Shown piece by piece: positions 1 to 8,063 of a stretch of DNA of 64,000 nt. The DNA comes from Alistipes sp. GTDB taxonomy: Bacteria; Bacteroidota; Bacteroidia; Bacteroidales; Rikenellaceae. The notes under the pieces were generated by a model. The model did not search any database. It was not told the origin of the DNA and saw nothing but the letters and a program-made list of their open reading frames with translations. Every line of letters begins with the position of its first letter. Position 1 is the stretch's first letter. Location of the stretch: NCBI GenBank assembly GCA_017631275.1, contig JAGBTQ010000001.1, forward strand, positions 51,265 through 115,264. The letters are read 5' to 3'. A program made the translations under genes and the position numbers.

Positions 1-537
1 AACATCGACAATTATAACCTCAAATGGTGGCGCAGACAATGTGGCGTTGTTATGCAGGATGGTGTTATTTTCTCAGAATCAATAGCACGTAATATTGCTA
101 TTGATGATGGCGATATTGACAAAGAAAGACTTGTGAAAGCAGCAGAAATTGCCAATATTCATGATTATATTATAGGGCTACCACTGAAATATAATACAAA
201 GATTGGATGTGATGGTGTTGGTTTAAGTCAAGGTCAAAAGCAACGTATTCTGATTGCCCGTGCTGTATATAAGAACCCTAAATTCATCTTCCTTGATGAG
301 GCAACAAATGCTCTTGATGCTAAGAATGAGCGTGCTATTGTGGAAAGCCTCAATGAGTTCTACCAAGGTCGAACAGTTGTTGTTGTGGCACACCGACTCA
401 GCACTGTTAAGAATGCTGATCAAATAGTTGTCTTAGACGCAGGCAAAGTCGTAGAGGTTGGAAATCACAGCACCTTAATCGCAAAGCAAGGAACATATTA
501 TAATCTGGTTAAGAACCAACTTGAATTAGGAAATTAG
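1..537 (+). CDS. Peptide/bacteriocin-type ABC exporter, C-terminal ATPase part (5' end outside window)
   Basis: The reading frame is open from base 1, so the gene starts before the window. The visible 178 residues are the distal half of an ABC ATPase: the signature LSQGQKQR, the Walker B segment FIFLDEATNALD and the H-loop VVVAHRLST. Walker A and the membrane domain are not visible. The strong match to exporters with fused membrane and ATPase domains, and the HlyD-like gene that begins two bases after the stop, suggest a one-step peptide exporter of the C39-peptidase or lantibiotic type acting in the inner membrane. The cargo is unknown. The sequence is AT-rich compared with the core genes further right, which fits acquired DNA. 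Confidence 0.85.
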   Translation, partial: NIDNYNLKWWRRQCGVVMQDGVIFSESIARNIAIDDGDIDKERLVKAAEIANIHDYIIGLPLKYNTKIGCDGVGLSQGQKQRILIARAVYKNPKFIFLDEATNALDAKNERAIVESLNEFYQGRTVVVVAHRLSTVKNADQIVVLDAGKVVEVGNHSTLIAKQGTYYNLVKNQLELGN

Positions 538-539
538 TT

Positions 540-1025
540 ATGGCAGATATTGATAACATTGAACTCCGCAGTGAGAAAACAAGACAGATAATAGGAATGG
601 TTCCTTCTGGTATTGTCAGGTATGGTACACTAATTATAACAATTATCATTGCTATACTATTGGCTGTCTCATATTTCGTTCCATATCCTGAGAATCTACA
701 GACGAATGCCACGGTGGTAGTGGATGCCGATGGTAGGTTGAATGTATGTGCGTATATTCCATATTCACATATAAATACCATACACGAAGGCATGTGTGTA
801 GAAATAGAATTTGAGGGATATCCGTCCGCAGATTATGGATATGTGTCTACAACAATTTCTCATATAGACAAAAATGTACATAACATTAATGGGCAGAATT
901 GCTTTAAAGTTGATCTGAATATTCAGGCTAACAATACCATTATACTATTTGAAGGAATGAATGGCTCAGCTAATATTCTAATTTCAGACAAAAGTGTTCT
1001 ACAAAAATTATTTGCTAAAAAATAA
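540..1025 (+). CDS. Short HlyD-like membrane-fusion (adaptor) protein
   Basis: A 161-residue protein with a cytoplasmic N-terminus, one membrane helix at about residues 28-48 (rich in I, L and V, ending VSYFVPYPE) and a beta-rich periplasmic part. HlyD-family adaptors join an inner-membrane exporter to an outer-membrane channel and are usually more than twice this long. Here the alpha-helical hairpin and lipoyl halves appear to be missing, so the membrane anchor leads straight into a beta-barrel-like region. It follows the exporter ATPase by two bases and is probably translated with it. Whether it still bridges to an outer-membrane channel cannot be told. It could be a reduced form specific to Bacteroidales exporters or a deletion product. 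Confidence 0.65.
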   Translation: MADIDNIELRSEKTRQIIGMVPSGIVRYGTLIITIIIAILLAVSYFVPYPENLQTNATVVVDADGRLNVCAYIPYSHINTIHEGMCVEIEFEGYPSADYGYVSTTISHIDKNVHNINGQNCFKVDLNIQANNTIILFEGMNGSANILISDKSVLQKLFAKK

Positions 1026-1126
1026 GACTTTATAAAACCGGTGATATATAAGTCCAGACCTCACTGGCCAAAGGAGCGGGTGCCGAAAAGCTTTTAGAGT
1101 AGGCAATCTTAAAAACATATCCAACA
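1026..1126 (+). other. Intergenic GC-rich island with small hairpin
   Basis: In an otherwise AT-rich neighbourhood, bases 1050-1095 are GC-rich and contain the pairing arms CCAG and CTGG and a palindrome AAAAGCTTTT. It may be an untranslated leader or attenuator for the lipoprotein gene that follows. No known riboswitch consensus was recognised. Confidence 0.2.
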
Positions 1127-2623
1127 ATGAAAAAACTATTTTATTTAGCAGTATTGCTGATATCAAGTATGGTTGTTTCGTGTCAGAATGAAGATTTCAA
1201 TGAAAATATTGAAGAAACAATCCAGAAGAATGCTTCTGACTCAGAATGTATTAAATTCTCTTCATCATCTGATTTGTTAAATGCCATCTCGATTATGAAA
1301 GAAAGTGATGCATCAAACTTGCCAAAGTCTGCACTAACTAGAGCTGGTGTTAATATGGAGATCCCAACGGGATTTGTTTCGTTAAGAGATTATTTAGAGA
1401 GTGAGGTTTTAAAAAATCTTTCTGATACTGAATTGGCGGAGATTACATCTGAATCCTTGTCTTATGATGTAGAGGATGCGCTTATTTTAGATCCTTATTT
1501 CACATCAATTCTAAACAAGGATAGAGAGATTCAGCTAGGTGATAGTATATACCGCTATGTTGAAAATGGCCTAATTGTATACCAGAGGGATGAAGAAAAC
1601 TCATTTAATGCAGATAATGCGATTATCCCTGAAGATGTGTCTTTATTGACTCATGGACAGTCTATAATAATATCTGACACAAATGGTTCTCAAGCAGATT
1701 TTATCAGAATAGAGTACACAAAAGAACAGCAACATAATTTTGAGGAAACTTATGACACTACACGAGCAGGTGAAAAGATATACTTCCCTGATGGTACATT
1801 TTACTATAAGGATGACTATCAGCGTATAGCTAAATATGAACATAAAGGAGGCACTGGTAGTTGGTTCGCAAATACTCTATCAGATGTTTTTGGCACTAAT
1901 GTCACATTGGTTAATGAATATGATAGTAAGCATCGTATGAAACTGCGTATGTACTCACAAGATTACATTATTTATAGAGCAGAGGGCATGACAGTTAGAA
2001 TGCAACAAAAGAGTGTCGGTATTTGGTGGCGAAAGAAAGCTCAGAAATTTGTTTATGGCTGGTCGGCTATTGAGTGTAAATATGATTTTCCTACACCACA
2101 ATTCCAAACACCTCCCTCTATGCCTGATGGCTATGTTTATGATCGATATCCAATTGGCATAAATATGAATTTCCCATTTTCTAAAACAGATGGTGTACTA
2201 TTTCATATTCCACTTGTAAATTATGATGTAAAAACTGGAGATATTAATGCGGTTTTATCTAAATCACTTAAATTAGCCGCAAACAATGTAAAAAAATGGT
2301 TTGCGGATAGCAATAATGCTTCATCTGCAAATGGCCCTCGTGGTATATATACGACTGATAATAATGATAAAAGCATTATTATCGTTTATCCTGCACAGCA
2401 AGAGTATGCAGAAGATGATGGAAGAGAAGCTGTAGAATGGGACAAGCAGTGGTTCTCCGGAAATTTCGTAGTGGGCTTTGGCTCAAATGTTACATCTCAG
2501 CCCATACATTACAAATCTTTGAGTCTCTCCCCAGCTAAAGATGCAACGATAATTAGGGGTACGGTTTACGCAAGTGTATTATACAATAACGAGTGGAGAG
2601 AGTGCGTTATAACAACAATGTAA
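1127..2623 (+). CDS. Large lipoprotein of unknown function
   Basis: A 498-residue protein with a clear lipoprotein signal: MKKLF, a hydrophobic stretch and the lipobox VVSC with Cys at residue 19, so it should be anchored in the outer or inner membrane. The region at about 85-185 (phrases such as LSDTELAEI, DPYFTSILN and GDSIYRYVENG) recalls a recurrent Bacteroidales lipoprotein family found beside peptide exporters, but I cannot name a function. There are no recognisable catalytic motifs. It lies 101 bases after the HlyD-like gene and ends just before a beta-barrel protein, so the exporter, adaptor, lipoprotein and barrel may form one unit. Base composition is AT-rich like the exporter. Confidence 0.7.
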   Translation: MKKLFYLAVLLISSMVVSCQNEDFNENIEETIQKNASDSECIKFSSSSDLLNAISIMKESDASNLPKSALTRAGVNMEIPTGFVSLRDYLESEVLKNLSDTELAEITSESLSYDVEDALILDPYFTSILNKDREIQLGDSIYRYVENGLIVYQRDEENSFNADNAIIPEDVSLLTHGQSIIISDTNGSQADFIRIEYTKEQQHNFEETYDTTRAGEKIYFPDGTFYYKDDYQRIAKYEHKGGTGSWFANTLSDVFGTNVTLVNEYDSKHRMKLRMYSQDYIIYRAEGMTVRMQQKSVGIWWRKKAQKFVYGWSAIECKYDFPTPQFQTPPSMPDGYVYDRYPIGINMNFPFSKTDGVLFHIPLVNYDVKTGDINAVLSKSLKLAANNVKKWFADSNNASSANGPRGIYTTDNNDKSIIIVYPAQQEYAEDDGREAVEWDKQWFSGNFVVGFGSNVTSQPIHYKSLSLSPAKDATIIRGTVYASVLYNNEWRECVITTM

Positions 2624-2634
2624 ATCTTTATAAA

Positions 2635-3225
2635 ATGAAAAAGAATATGAAAAAGTTGATTTCTGCTGTTATTGCTATAATGTTTATTGGTTCGGTGTCG
2701 GCACAGAGTATCAATATTGGAAAGGTTGAGGGTGAGATTGGTGTAGGAGGCGCATTCCCAACAAGTAAACTTAACCTTGATAAAAATACACCTGGTGCAA
2801 AATTATTTGGCGAGGTGCGCTATAACTTCGAGAAAGCGCCCGTCGACCTTGGTCTGCACCTCTCGGGGACAATCTTTCATCGCGAGGCCGAGAGTGTTGC
2901 CCAGCGCCTGAAGAGCAAATCGTATACGGTTATGGCGGTGTCGAACTATAACTTTTGGCGTGGTACAAAGGCCTCACTATTTTTAGGTGCAGGTTTGGGC
3001 TATGCTCGCCTCGATATGACTGCGCCCGTAAGTTTTGACAATAGTCAGCCCAACTATGGCGGTTTCCATACGGGTGATGCAGCCAACAGAGTATGCTTTA
3101 TGCCTCGTGTGGGTGTCGAGCTCTTCAATCACCTGCGTTTGTCACTCTCCTATACTCTCGTCGAGAAGGCACACAACCACATCTCAATCGGCATCAGCGG
3201 CGTGATAGGCGGCGGAAAGAGATAA
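2635..3225 (+). CDS. Small outer-membrane beta-barrel protein with mosaic composition
   Basis: A 196-residue protein with a Sec signal peptide (MKKNMKKL to SVSAQ) and alternating amphipathic strands ending in ISIGISGVIGGGKR, typical of an eight-strand OmpW/OmpA-like barrel. An upstream ATG at 2593 exists but lies inside the previous gene; ATG 2635 puts the signal peptide at the N-terminus and is preferred (2647 is also possible). From about base 2812 the DNA switches from AT-rich to clearly GC-richer codons without breaking the frame. This looks like recombination between a foreign 5' part and a resident paralogue. The function of the barrel is unknown. Confidence 0.7.
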   Translation: MKKNMKKLISAVIAIMFIGSVSAQSINIGKVEGEIGVGGAFPTSKLNLDKNTPGAKLFGEVRYNFEKAPVDLGLHLSGTIFHREAESVAQRLKSKSYTVMAVSNYNFWRGTKASLFLGAGLGYARLDMTAPVSFDNSQPNYGGFHTGDAANRVCFMPRVGVELFNHLRLSLSYTLVEKAHNHISIGISGVIGGGKR

Positions 3226-3237
3226 GGATACTACGAC

Positions 3238-4257
3238 CTACACCATCCACGGATTGCGGTATGGGTCGTAGTCATTCTGAAATGTAGCCAGTTGCCAATC
3301 GGTGACTGGCTTCTTTGTTTCATCGACCTTGCGAGGGATTTGCGGGTTGAGTCGTAGTTTCGCCGCATCGTTAAGCCACTTCATTGAGTCCTCATAGTCA
3401 CGCATACGCACGGCACTCACATTGTTCGGAGCAATGAGTTTCGTGAGTTCATAAACTGCAAGGCGTACCATATGCTTTTTGAGGTTGTAATTGCGTGGAT
3501 CGTGCAACGAGAGGTTGTTGCCGAGTTCGGGGATATCGGCGTTTACATCGGTCTCTGGATAGAAGACACGACCATCGTAAACTACATATTCGTGGTCCGA
3601 CAACTCATAGTCGTTATACGCCGAGTCGTAGTTGGCAATAGCACCCCAGCAATCTGATCTAAGCGGGTCTATGTTGTTGTCAAAGCCATCGAGCGTCATC
3701 AGCGTATAGAATGCGCCTTCGAACTCTGCAACAGCCCACAAAGGATAGTCAATAGGCTGCCATAGTGAAGTCTCTGCCTCAATCCAACCGCCAACCATAG
3801 GGATACGGATATCATCGAATTTGTAACCATTCTCCGACAAACAGAGATAGACTACGCCATTGTAATTCACCTTGTCGCCCGGATAGTAGGTGTTGAACTG
3901 TGAGTAGGCAGGAACATGCGAAGCATCGATATTGATATCTGTTGACTCCTCCCAATAAGCCACAGTCGCAGGCTTGCGGTAACCACTAATGGAGCGTATA
4001 ACCTCGTGTATCTGCCCATCGAAGTAGATATGTACGCCTACGGGGTAAGTGATGCGCCTATCATAGTCGGCGATATATTTTCCCTTCGCTAATTCCTTCT
4101 CCACCTCGTAGTTCTCCGAGAGGTACTCTACGATGCTTATCTCTGCCGACTGCTCGGCCTGGATAAAGCGTTCATCGTTGCCACGAGTTAGTTGCTGCAA
4201 AGCCTCCTGAGTGATTATACCCAAGTAATCGCTATTATTTAGAAATCGTCTGTACAT
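3238..4257 (-). CDS. Gp36/DUF1320-like phage protein with an inserted putative carbohydrate-binding module
   Basis: A 339-residue protein. Its N-terminus (residues about 10-60: YLGIITQEALQQL, then an AEQSAE helix and YLSENYEVE) and its C-terminus (about 265-320: LKKHMVRLAVYELTKLI, then RMRDYEDSMKWLNDAAK) both resemble the phage Gp36/DUF1320 family, a head-completion or head-tail connector-like protein usually near 140 residues. The middle is extra and includes YYPGDKVNYNGVVYLCL at about 124-140, the W/Y-x-x-G-x-x-V-x-Y-x-G-x-x-Y pattern of small chitin-binding-like modules. So a decoration or glycan-binding domain seems inserted in a connector. It lies 11 bases after the terminase gene on the same strand and converges on the barrel gene. 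Confidence 0.6.
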   Translation of the reverse strand: MYRRFLNNSDYLGIITQEALQQLTRGNDERFIQAEQSAEISIVEYLSENYEVEKELAKGKYIADYDRRITYPVGVHIYFDGQIHEVIRSISGYRKPATVAYWEESTDINIDASHVPAYSQFNTYYPGDKVNYNGVVYLCLSENGYKFDDIRIPMVGGWIEAETSLWQPIDYPLWAVAEFEGAFYTLMTLDGFDNNIDPLRSDCWGAIANYDSAYNDYELSDHEYVVYDGRVFYPETDVNADIPELGNNLSLHDPRNYNLKKHMVRLAVYELTKLIAPNNVSAVRMRDYEDSMKWLNDAAKLRLNPQIPRKVDETKKPVTDWQLATFQNDYDPYRNPWMV

Positions 4258-4268
4258 ATCTGTTCCGT

Positions 4269-5858
4269 TTAGTAGTTAAATCCTTCGCTTATTACCGATG
4301 TCGATACCACATATCCGTTGCCATCGCCACCGCTCTTGTACTTGTACCAACTATCGCGCAGGTAGTAGCAGAGCAAGTAATCGAGGCAATCGGAAAGGTG
4401 TCCGTATCGTTCATATTTCACGCCTGTTTTAGGGTCTGTGGTCTTCTGCTTGCTCTTTGTGCCATCCTCGTTGCGGAGCTGGTAGATGAGATCCTGAGTA
4501 AGTTTACGACACTTGATGTCGATTAGTATTTCCCAGCCATTGTAACCATCGAAAACCTCATTGACAAACTCGCATCGAGTAACCTGTGGCGGTTGCTTGC
4601 GTAGCAGTTTGACCTTTGGTCGCAGAATGCCTTTGCCGAAGGTGTCCACAATGATTGTGTAGTTGTTGATGCCATCCTCATTGGTCGTTGAGCGTTGCAA
4701 TCCTGACGGGTCTCCTGTAACATCTACGCCGCCAATATGCTTGTCTCGATAGAGTTTTAGTCGTACCTTACGAGCAAGTGCAGGCGTATTGTTCTCCTTG
4801 TCTTCGGGCTTGCCGAGTATCTCTTCGAGGATATAAACCTTCTTGTTGTCGTAGTCTATCTGTGCCGAGAGGACAGACATCTGAGGAGCCACATTGAAGT
4901 CCCATACCGTGATTAGCGGTTTAGTCGGGTCGTAGACCTTCTCTTTGAGGTTTGTGATAAGGTGCTTTGCTCCATCAAAGCGGTTGTAGATAGCCATATC
5001 ATTCGCCTCCACAAAGTCCCAGTTACCATAGAGCAGACGCTCTTTTGTTGCCTGGTCGCGTATCTTATTGAGTGCTGCCTCATAGACCTGGCGGAATGCG
5101 ATGTTCGGGTTATCAAATACCGAGAACGGAACATACGCCTCGCCCTCACGACACATCACCTTGTCGCCGTTCTCATCCTGCACGAATCGACTACGCACCC
5201 AGTTAATAGTTGGGTTGGTCGTGAGCAACATTCGTGGAGTCTTGAAGGTCTCGTGAGTTCGCCAACGAAGACGCGAGAATAACACCTCGACAGCCTTTTC
5301 GGATATCTCCGACACCTCATCTACCATAGCGATTGTGTACTCCGAAGAGCCGAATCGCTCGAAGTTGGGGTCCGAGGGAATGTCGGCCATCTCCTTCATA
5401 ATGATAACCGAGTCGTTCCAGAATGTGAGCGTACCTTCAAGGTTATTTATCTTGTAGTTCACATCCTCCTTCAAGCCCCAATCCTTCAAGATTGTTTTGA
5501 TGGTGTTCCAGGTTGATTCTTTAAGTGATTTGAGAGTTTTACGAGCCACCACAGCACGGATATTCTCGAAGCGCATACACGACGATACGAGCCATACGCT
5601 ACCGACATACGACTTACCACCTCCGGCTGCTCCACCTCCCAAGATTAGCTGGGGAAGATTCTGCGACTTACAATGCTTACACTGCGGTTTGTATTGAGGA
5701 TTTCTCTGTTGGTCATAGCCAACAAGAACCTGCTCGATCTCAGCCCCACAATGTGGGCAGTAGTTGGGTTGCAGAAGTTTCCACAACTCATACTGCCGAG
5801 GGGAGGGGCTAAAGTCGATATGGATATTGCGCGGTGCTTTGAGTTTATTGACCGCCAT
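4269..5858 (-). CDS. Phage terminase large subunit (DNA-packaging ATPase/nuclease)
   Basis: A 529-residue packaging motor that would cut concatemeric phage DNA and pump it into the prohead. Visible motifs are the Walker A-type GGGAAGGGKS (residues 74-83), Walker B IAMVDE (about 176-181), a coupling segment LLTTNP, and a C-terminal RNase H-like nuclease beginning VWDFNVAPQM (Asp at 320) with later acidic positions in VTGDPSG and HLSDCLDY. An additional Cys4 motif (C34, C37, C60, C63) precedes the ATPase, forming a likely zinc ribbon. The length is normal and the frame intact. Downstream lies the Gp36-like gene and upstream, three bases away, DUF5675, so the three are probably one transcript. 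Confidence 0.9.
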   Translation of the reverse strand: MAVNKLKAPRNIHIDFSPSPRQYELWKLLQPNYCPHCGAEIEQVLVGYDQQRNPQYKPQCKHCKSQNLPQLILGGGAAGGGKSYVGSVWLVSSCMRFENIRAVVARKTLKSLKESTWNTIKTILKDWGLKEDVNYKINNLEGTLTFWNDSVIIMKEMADIPSDPNFERFGSSEYTIAMVDEVSEISEKAVEVLFSRLRWRTHETFKTPRMLLTTNPTINWVRSRFVQDENGDKVMCREGEAYVPFSVFDNPNIAFRQVYEAALNKIRDQATKERLLYGNWDFVEANDMAIYNRFDGAKHLITNLKEKVYDPTKPLITVWDFNVAPQMSVLSAQIDYDNKKVYILEEILGKPEDKENNTPALARKVRLKLYRDKHIGGVDVTGDPSGLQRSTTNEDGINNYTIIVDTFGKGILRPKVKLLRKQPPQVTRCEFVNEVFDGYNGWEILIDIKCRKLTQDLIYQLRNEDGTKSKQKTTDPKTGVKYERYGHLSDCLDYLLCYYLRDSWYKYKSGGDGNGYVVSTSVISEGFNY

Positions 5859-5861
5859 TGC

Positions 5862-6296
5862 TTAGTAGATTTCGATGGTAATATCCTTCTCTTTTTCAAG
5901 CAAGGTATAGAGTTTCTTGAAGGTCGCACGAGAGTTGATGACCTTGCCCTTAACAGAGTTCTCACCAACGATGATGCATCCGCCCGAATCATCCTCGGTG
6001 TTGCCCCAGTGAATCAGAATACCCAAGAAGTGAGGGACGCCGTGCAGATACGGCATCTTGCGCTTGAACTTCGGGCTGTACTCCAAAGTTACTTTGTATG
6101 TACCGGTAGGAATTGCGGTGCGAGCATAGACCTTCTCCTTGCACTTGCACGGAATCCAGCGCGAGGTATTAGGACAACTATCGGGTAGTTCACGAATAAC
6201 ATCCTCGATAGTGTTACAGAAAAATGTGCCGTCAATACAGAGGTCGCCGATAGTATATTTCGACCCCTTGAATTTGCGTCTTAACGATAGCTTCAT
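5862..6296 (-). CDS. DUF5675 family protein (phage-associated, L,D-transpeptidase-like)
   Basis: A 144-residue protein beginning MKLSLRRKFKGSKYTIG and carrying the family core FLGILIHWGNT...DDSGGCIIVG, with His96 and Cys107 spaced as in L,D-transpeptidase-like folds. DUF5675 proteins are frequent in Bacteroidota phages and mobile elements; a role in acting on peptidoglycan is suspected, not shown. The segment at residues 33-60 (Cys- and Arg-rich, with IPCKCKEKVYAR) is an insertion relative to the simplest forms. It is the first gene of the minus-strand phage trio and starts in an AT-rich intergenic region facing the divergent nuclease gene. Confidence 0.75.
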   Translation of the reverse strand: MKLSLRRKFKGSKYTIGDLCIDGTFFCNTIEDVIRELPDSCPNTSRWIPCKCKEKVYARTAIPTGTYKVTLEYSPKFKRKMPYLHGVPHFLGILIHWGNTEDDSGGCIIVGENSVKGKVINSRATFKKLYTLLEKEKDITIEIY

Positions 6297-6411
6297 ACTC
6301 TAATCTTTTTATTGAAAGAGTAGAAGAATACGAATGCAAAAGTTTATAAGAAAATGTGGTATAAATGCTCGGAATAGATAATTTTCCATATCTTTGTAAA
6401 AAAATTTTATA

Positions 6412-7335
6412 ATGATACTTGATTTTAAAGAAATTCCAGCAGCAAATGGAAATGATGGTCTTCAGGATACATTTGAATTATTCACAAGAGATCTTTTACA
6501 ATATTTAGGTTACCGAATTATAGAAAATCCTGATAGAGGAGCTGATGGTAAAAGGGATCTTATAGTAGAGGAAATTGTTCGAGGAATACACTCGGAGTAT
6601 ACTATACGCTGGTTGGTTAGTTGCAAACACTACGCCCACTCAGGTAAAGCTGTTAAGGATGATGATGAAATAAATATTAGAGAACGAATAGAACAGCACA
6701 AATGCGATGGATTTATGGGCGTTTATTCCACTTTGCCTGCAACATCTCTAGCAGGAATATTGAAAGGTGTAAAAAATCACATCGTATATGATCACGAGAG
6801 AATAGAATCACTATTATTGCGTGATGCGGAAGGTCAACGCATAGCCGCAAGATATTTTGCAGAATCGTATAGGAATTTCCAAATAGAAAATCCTGTTCCA
6901 GCACAAATTTTCGCGGATAATTCTCCGATAATTTGTGAAGTCTGTGGGAGGAATCTATTGGATGGAGAAAGTCAAGGTATTTTTGTGTCACTTAAACCAT
7001 TTATTGAACCTGATGTAGATAGTCATGGGACTGACCGACAGATTAAAGAGATTCACTTCGTTTGTAAAGGAGAGTGTGATAACACATTAAAGGAAAGTTG
7101 GCGTGGTTTATATTATGATAGTTGGGGAGAACTCGATGATCTAAAGAATCCAACAATATGGATAAGTACATTTATAGGATTTATAAATGGTATACATCAC
7201 AACCAGGATTTAAGCAATGAGGCTTTTAATGCGATGAAACAGATGTTTATAAGAACATACCCATATGTGGCAAGGCATTTAACATCACATGAAAAAGAAA
7301 GAGTTAAACAACTCATTCGATTTGGGTTGCTCTAA
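6412..7335 (+). CDS. Standalone Mrr-like restriction endonuclease (PD-(D/E)XK fold) with Cys4 motif
   Basis: A 307-residue protein. The N-terminal part (about 1-125) shows the arrangement of Mrr/type IV-like nucleases: an early acidic residue (E22), YLGYRI, RGADGKRDL with D49 as the likely metal ligand, and WLVSCKH with K72 as the catalytic lysine; the usual E/Q before it is Ser. A second region carries CEVC (C175, C178) and CKGEC (C218, C222), a likely zinc site, followed by a helical tail. No methyltransferase is adjacent, so a modification-dependent or phage-defence nuclease is plausible. A TATCTTTG box at 6389-6396 lies 15 bases upstream of the ATG, without a good TTG. The gene is much more AT-rich than the core. 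Confidence 0.7.
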   Translation: MILDFKEIPAANGNDGLQDTFELFTRDLLQYLGYRIIENPDRGADGKRDLIVEEIVRGIHSEYTIRWLVSCKHYAHSGKAVKDDDEINIRERIEQHKCDGFMGVYSTLPATSLAGILKGVKNHIVYDHERIESLLLRDAEGQRIAARYFAESYRNFQIENPVPAQIFADNSPIICEVCGRNLLDGESQGIFVSLKPFIEPDVDSHGTDRQIKEIHFVCKGECDNTLKESWRGLYYDSWGELDDLKNPTIWISTFIGFINGIHHNQDLSNEAFNAMKQMFIRTYPYVARHLTSHEKERVKQLIRFGLL

Positions 7336-7345
7336 AATTATTATT

Positions 7346-7618
7346 ATGACTAGAGCAGATATTGAAAAGGAGATTTCCACTTCAACAGGCATTGAGAAAC
7401 GAGTAGTATTATCACTAGTGGAGGGTATGATGTAGTCTATTAAAAACTCTATGATTAATGGCTAGAAGGTGTTTCTTCGTGTATTTTGTAGCTTTATTAT
7501 TAAGCACCGCGCAGAAAAAACTGCTTATAACATTACCAAGAACACCACGATGTTTATTCCTGCTCACAACATTCCAGCATTCAAACCAGCAAAAAGTTTT
7601 GTAGAGAAGGTTAAGTAA
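7346..7618 (+). pseudogene. Decayed HU/IHF-family DNA-binding protein gene
   Basis: Reading from ATG 7346 to TAA 7616 in one frame gives an almost complete HU/IHF protein (start MTRADIEKEIS; IIKHRAEKT; IPAHNIPAFKPAKSFVEKVK end), but two TAG codons interrupt it at 7433-7435 and 7463-7465. Two near-invariant glycines of the family's LRGFGSF motif are Val and Cys here. Both TAGs and both glycine losses can be explained by single G-to-T changes. There is no frameshift, so the decay looks recent. HU proteins bend DNA and often accompany integrative elements. Readthrough at TAG is possible in principle, but the glycine losses argue against function. Confidence 0.85.
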
Positions 7619-7636
7619 TCTCATAAGAGCACAAGA

Positions 7637-7664
7637 AAGGGGCGTCAGTGATGATGCCCCTAAT
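7637..7664 (-). terminator. Hairpin between HU pseudogene and unknown gene
   Basis: The arms GGGGCGTCA and TGATGCCCC (one mismatch) enclose GTGA. It lies immediately after the stop codon of the minus-strand gene that follows and is trailed by TTTCTTG in that direction, so it probably terminates that gene. Confidence 0.5.
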
Positions 7665-7947
7665 TATGTACCTTATATAAAGTAGTTAGTTCTCCGTTCT
7701 CCGACTCAAATAGGAACCTTCCGTTCTTCAAGATGCACTCGTGAGTCTTCTCATTATTTGTGTCCGCCTCAAGCATCTTGTCTGCTTGGTCTGCTGAGAT
7801 AATCTGCATCTCTACACCCTGAATAGTAGCAGTGGTAGCATCTGCAGGTATTGCCAATAGTTCATCTAATATCATTGCCCCGAATTTATTAAGTAGCTCA
7901 ATGTCCCTTTGAGCAGTATATTTACCAAAACGAAGAGCGTGGGACAT
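7660..7947 (-). CDS. Small hypothetical protein of the integrative element
   Basis: From ATG 7947 the frame encodes 95 residues beginning MSHALRFGKYTAQ. A TTG at 7986 would add 13 residues, and an in-frame stop lies directly upstream of that. The protein looks globular and mixed alpha/beta, with a helix DIELLNKFGAMILDELLAI and no membrane segment, signal peptide or catalytic motif that I recognise. Its position between a broken HU gene and a histone-like gene, with a hairpin directly after its stop, suggests an accessory gene of the element. I do not recognise the family, and it could be a fragment of a longer protein. Confidence 0.45.
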   Translation of the reverse strand: MSHALRFGKYTAQRDIELLNKFGAMILDELLAIPADATTATIQGVEMQIISADQADKMLEADTNNEKTHECILKNGRFLFESENGELTTLYKVHN

Positions 7948-8063
7948 AACCCGCTGTCTTCTTGGCTCTGGTAAACCATTCTGCAATCAGGTTAGCCCAC
8001 GCAAATCGTGAGCGAAACCTTTTGTTTGCAGAAAAACATGAATTGTACCAGAATTCAGAAGAC

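Noticed and set aside
1026-1094. In-frame extension of the HlyD-like gene past its TAA by about 22 codons
   Set aside because: It would need stop readthrough, and the extension has no recognisable features. The stop is taken as real.
7346-7618. HU/IHF gene kept intact by TAG recoding
   Set aside because: The phage-type genes nearby show no in-frame TAG and two near-invariant glycines are also lost, so mutation is simpler. It is left as an alternative in the finding.
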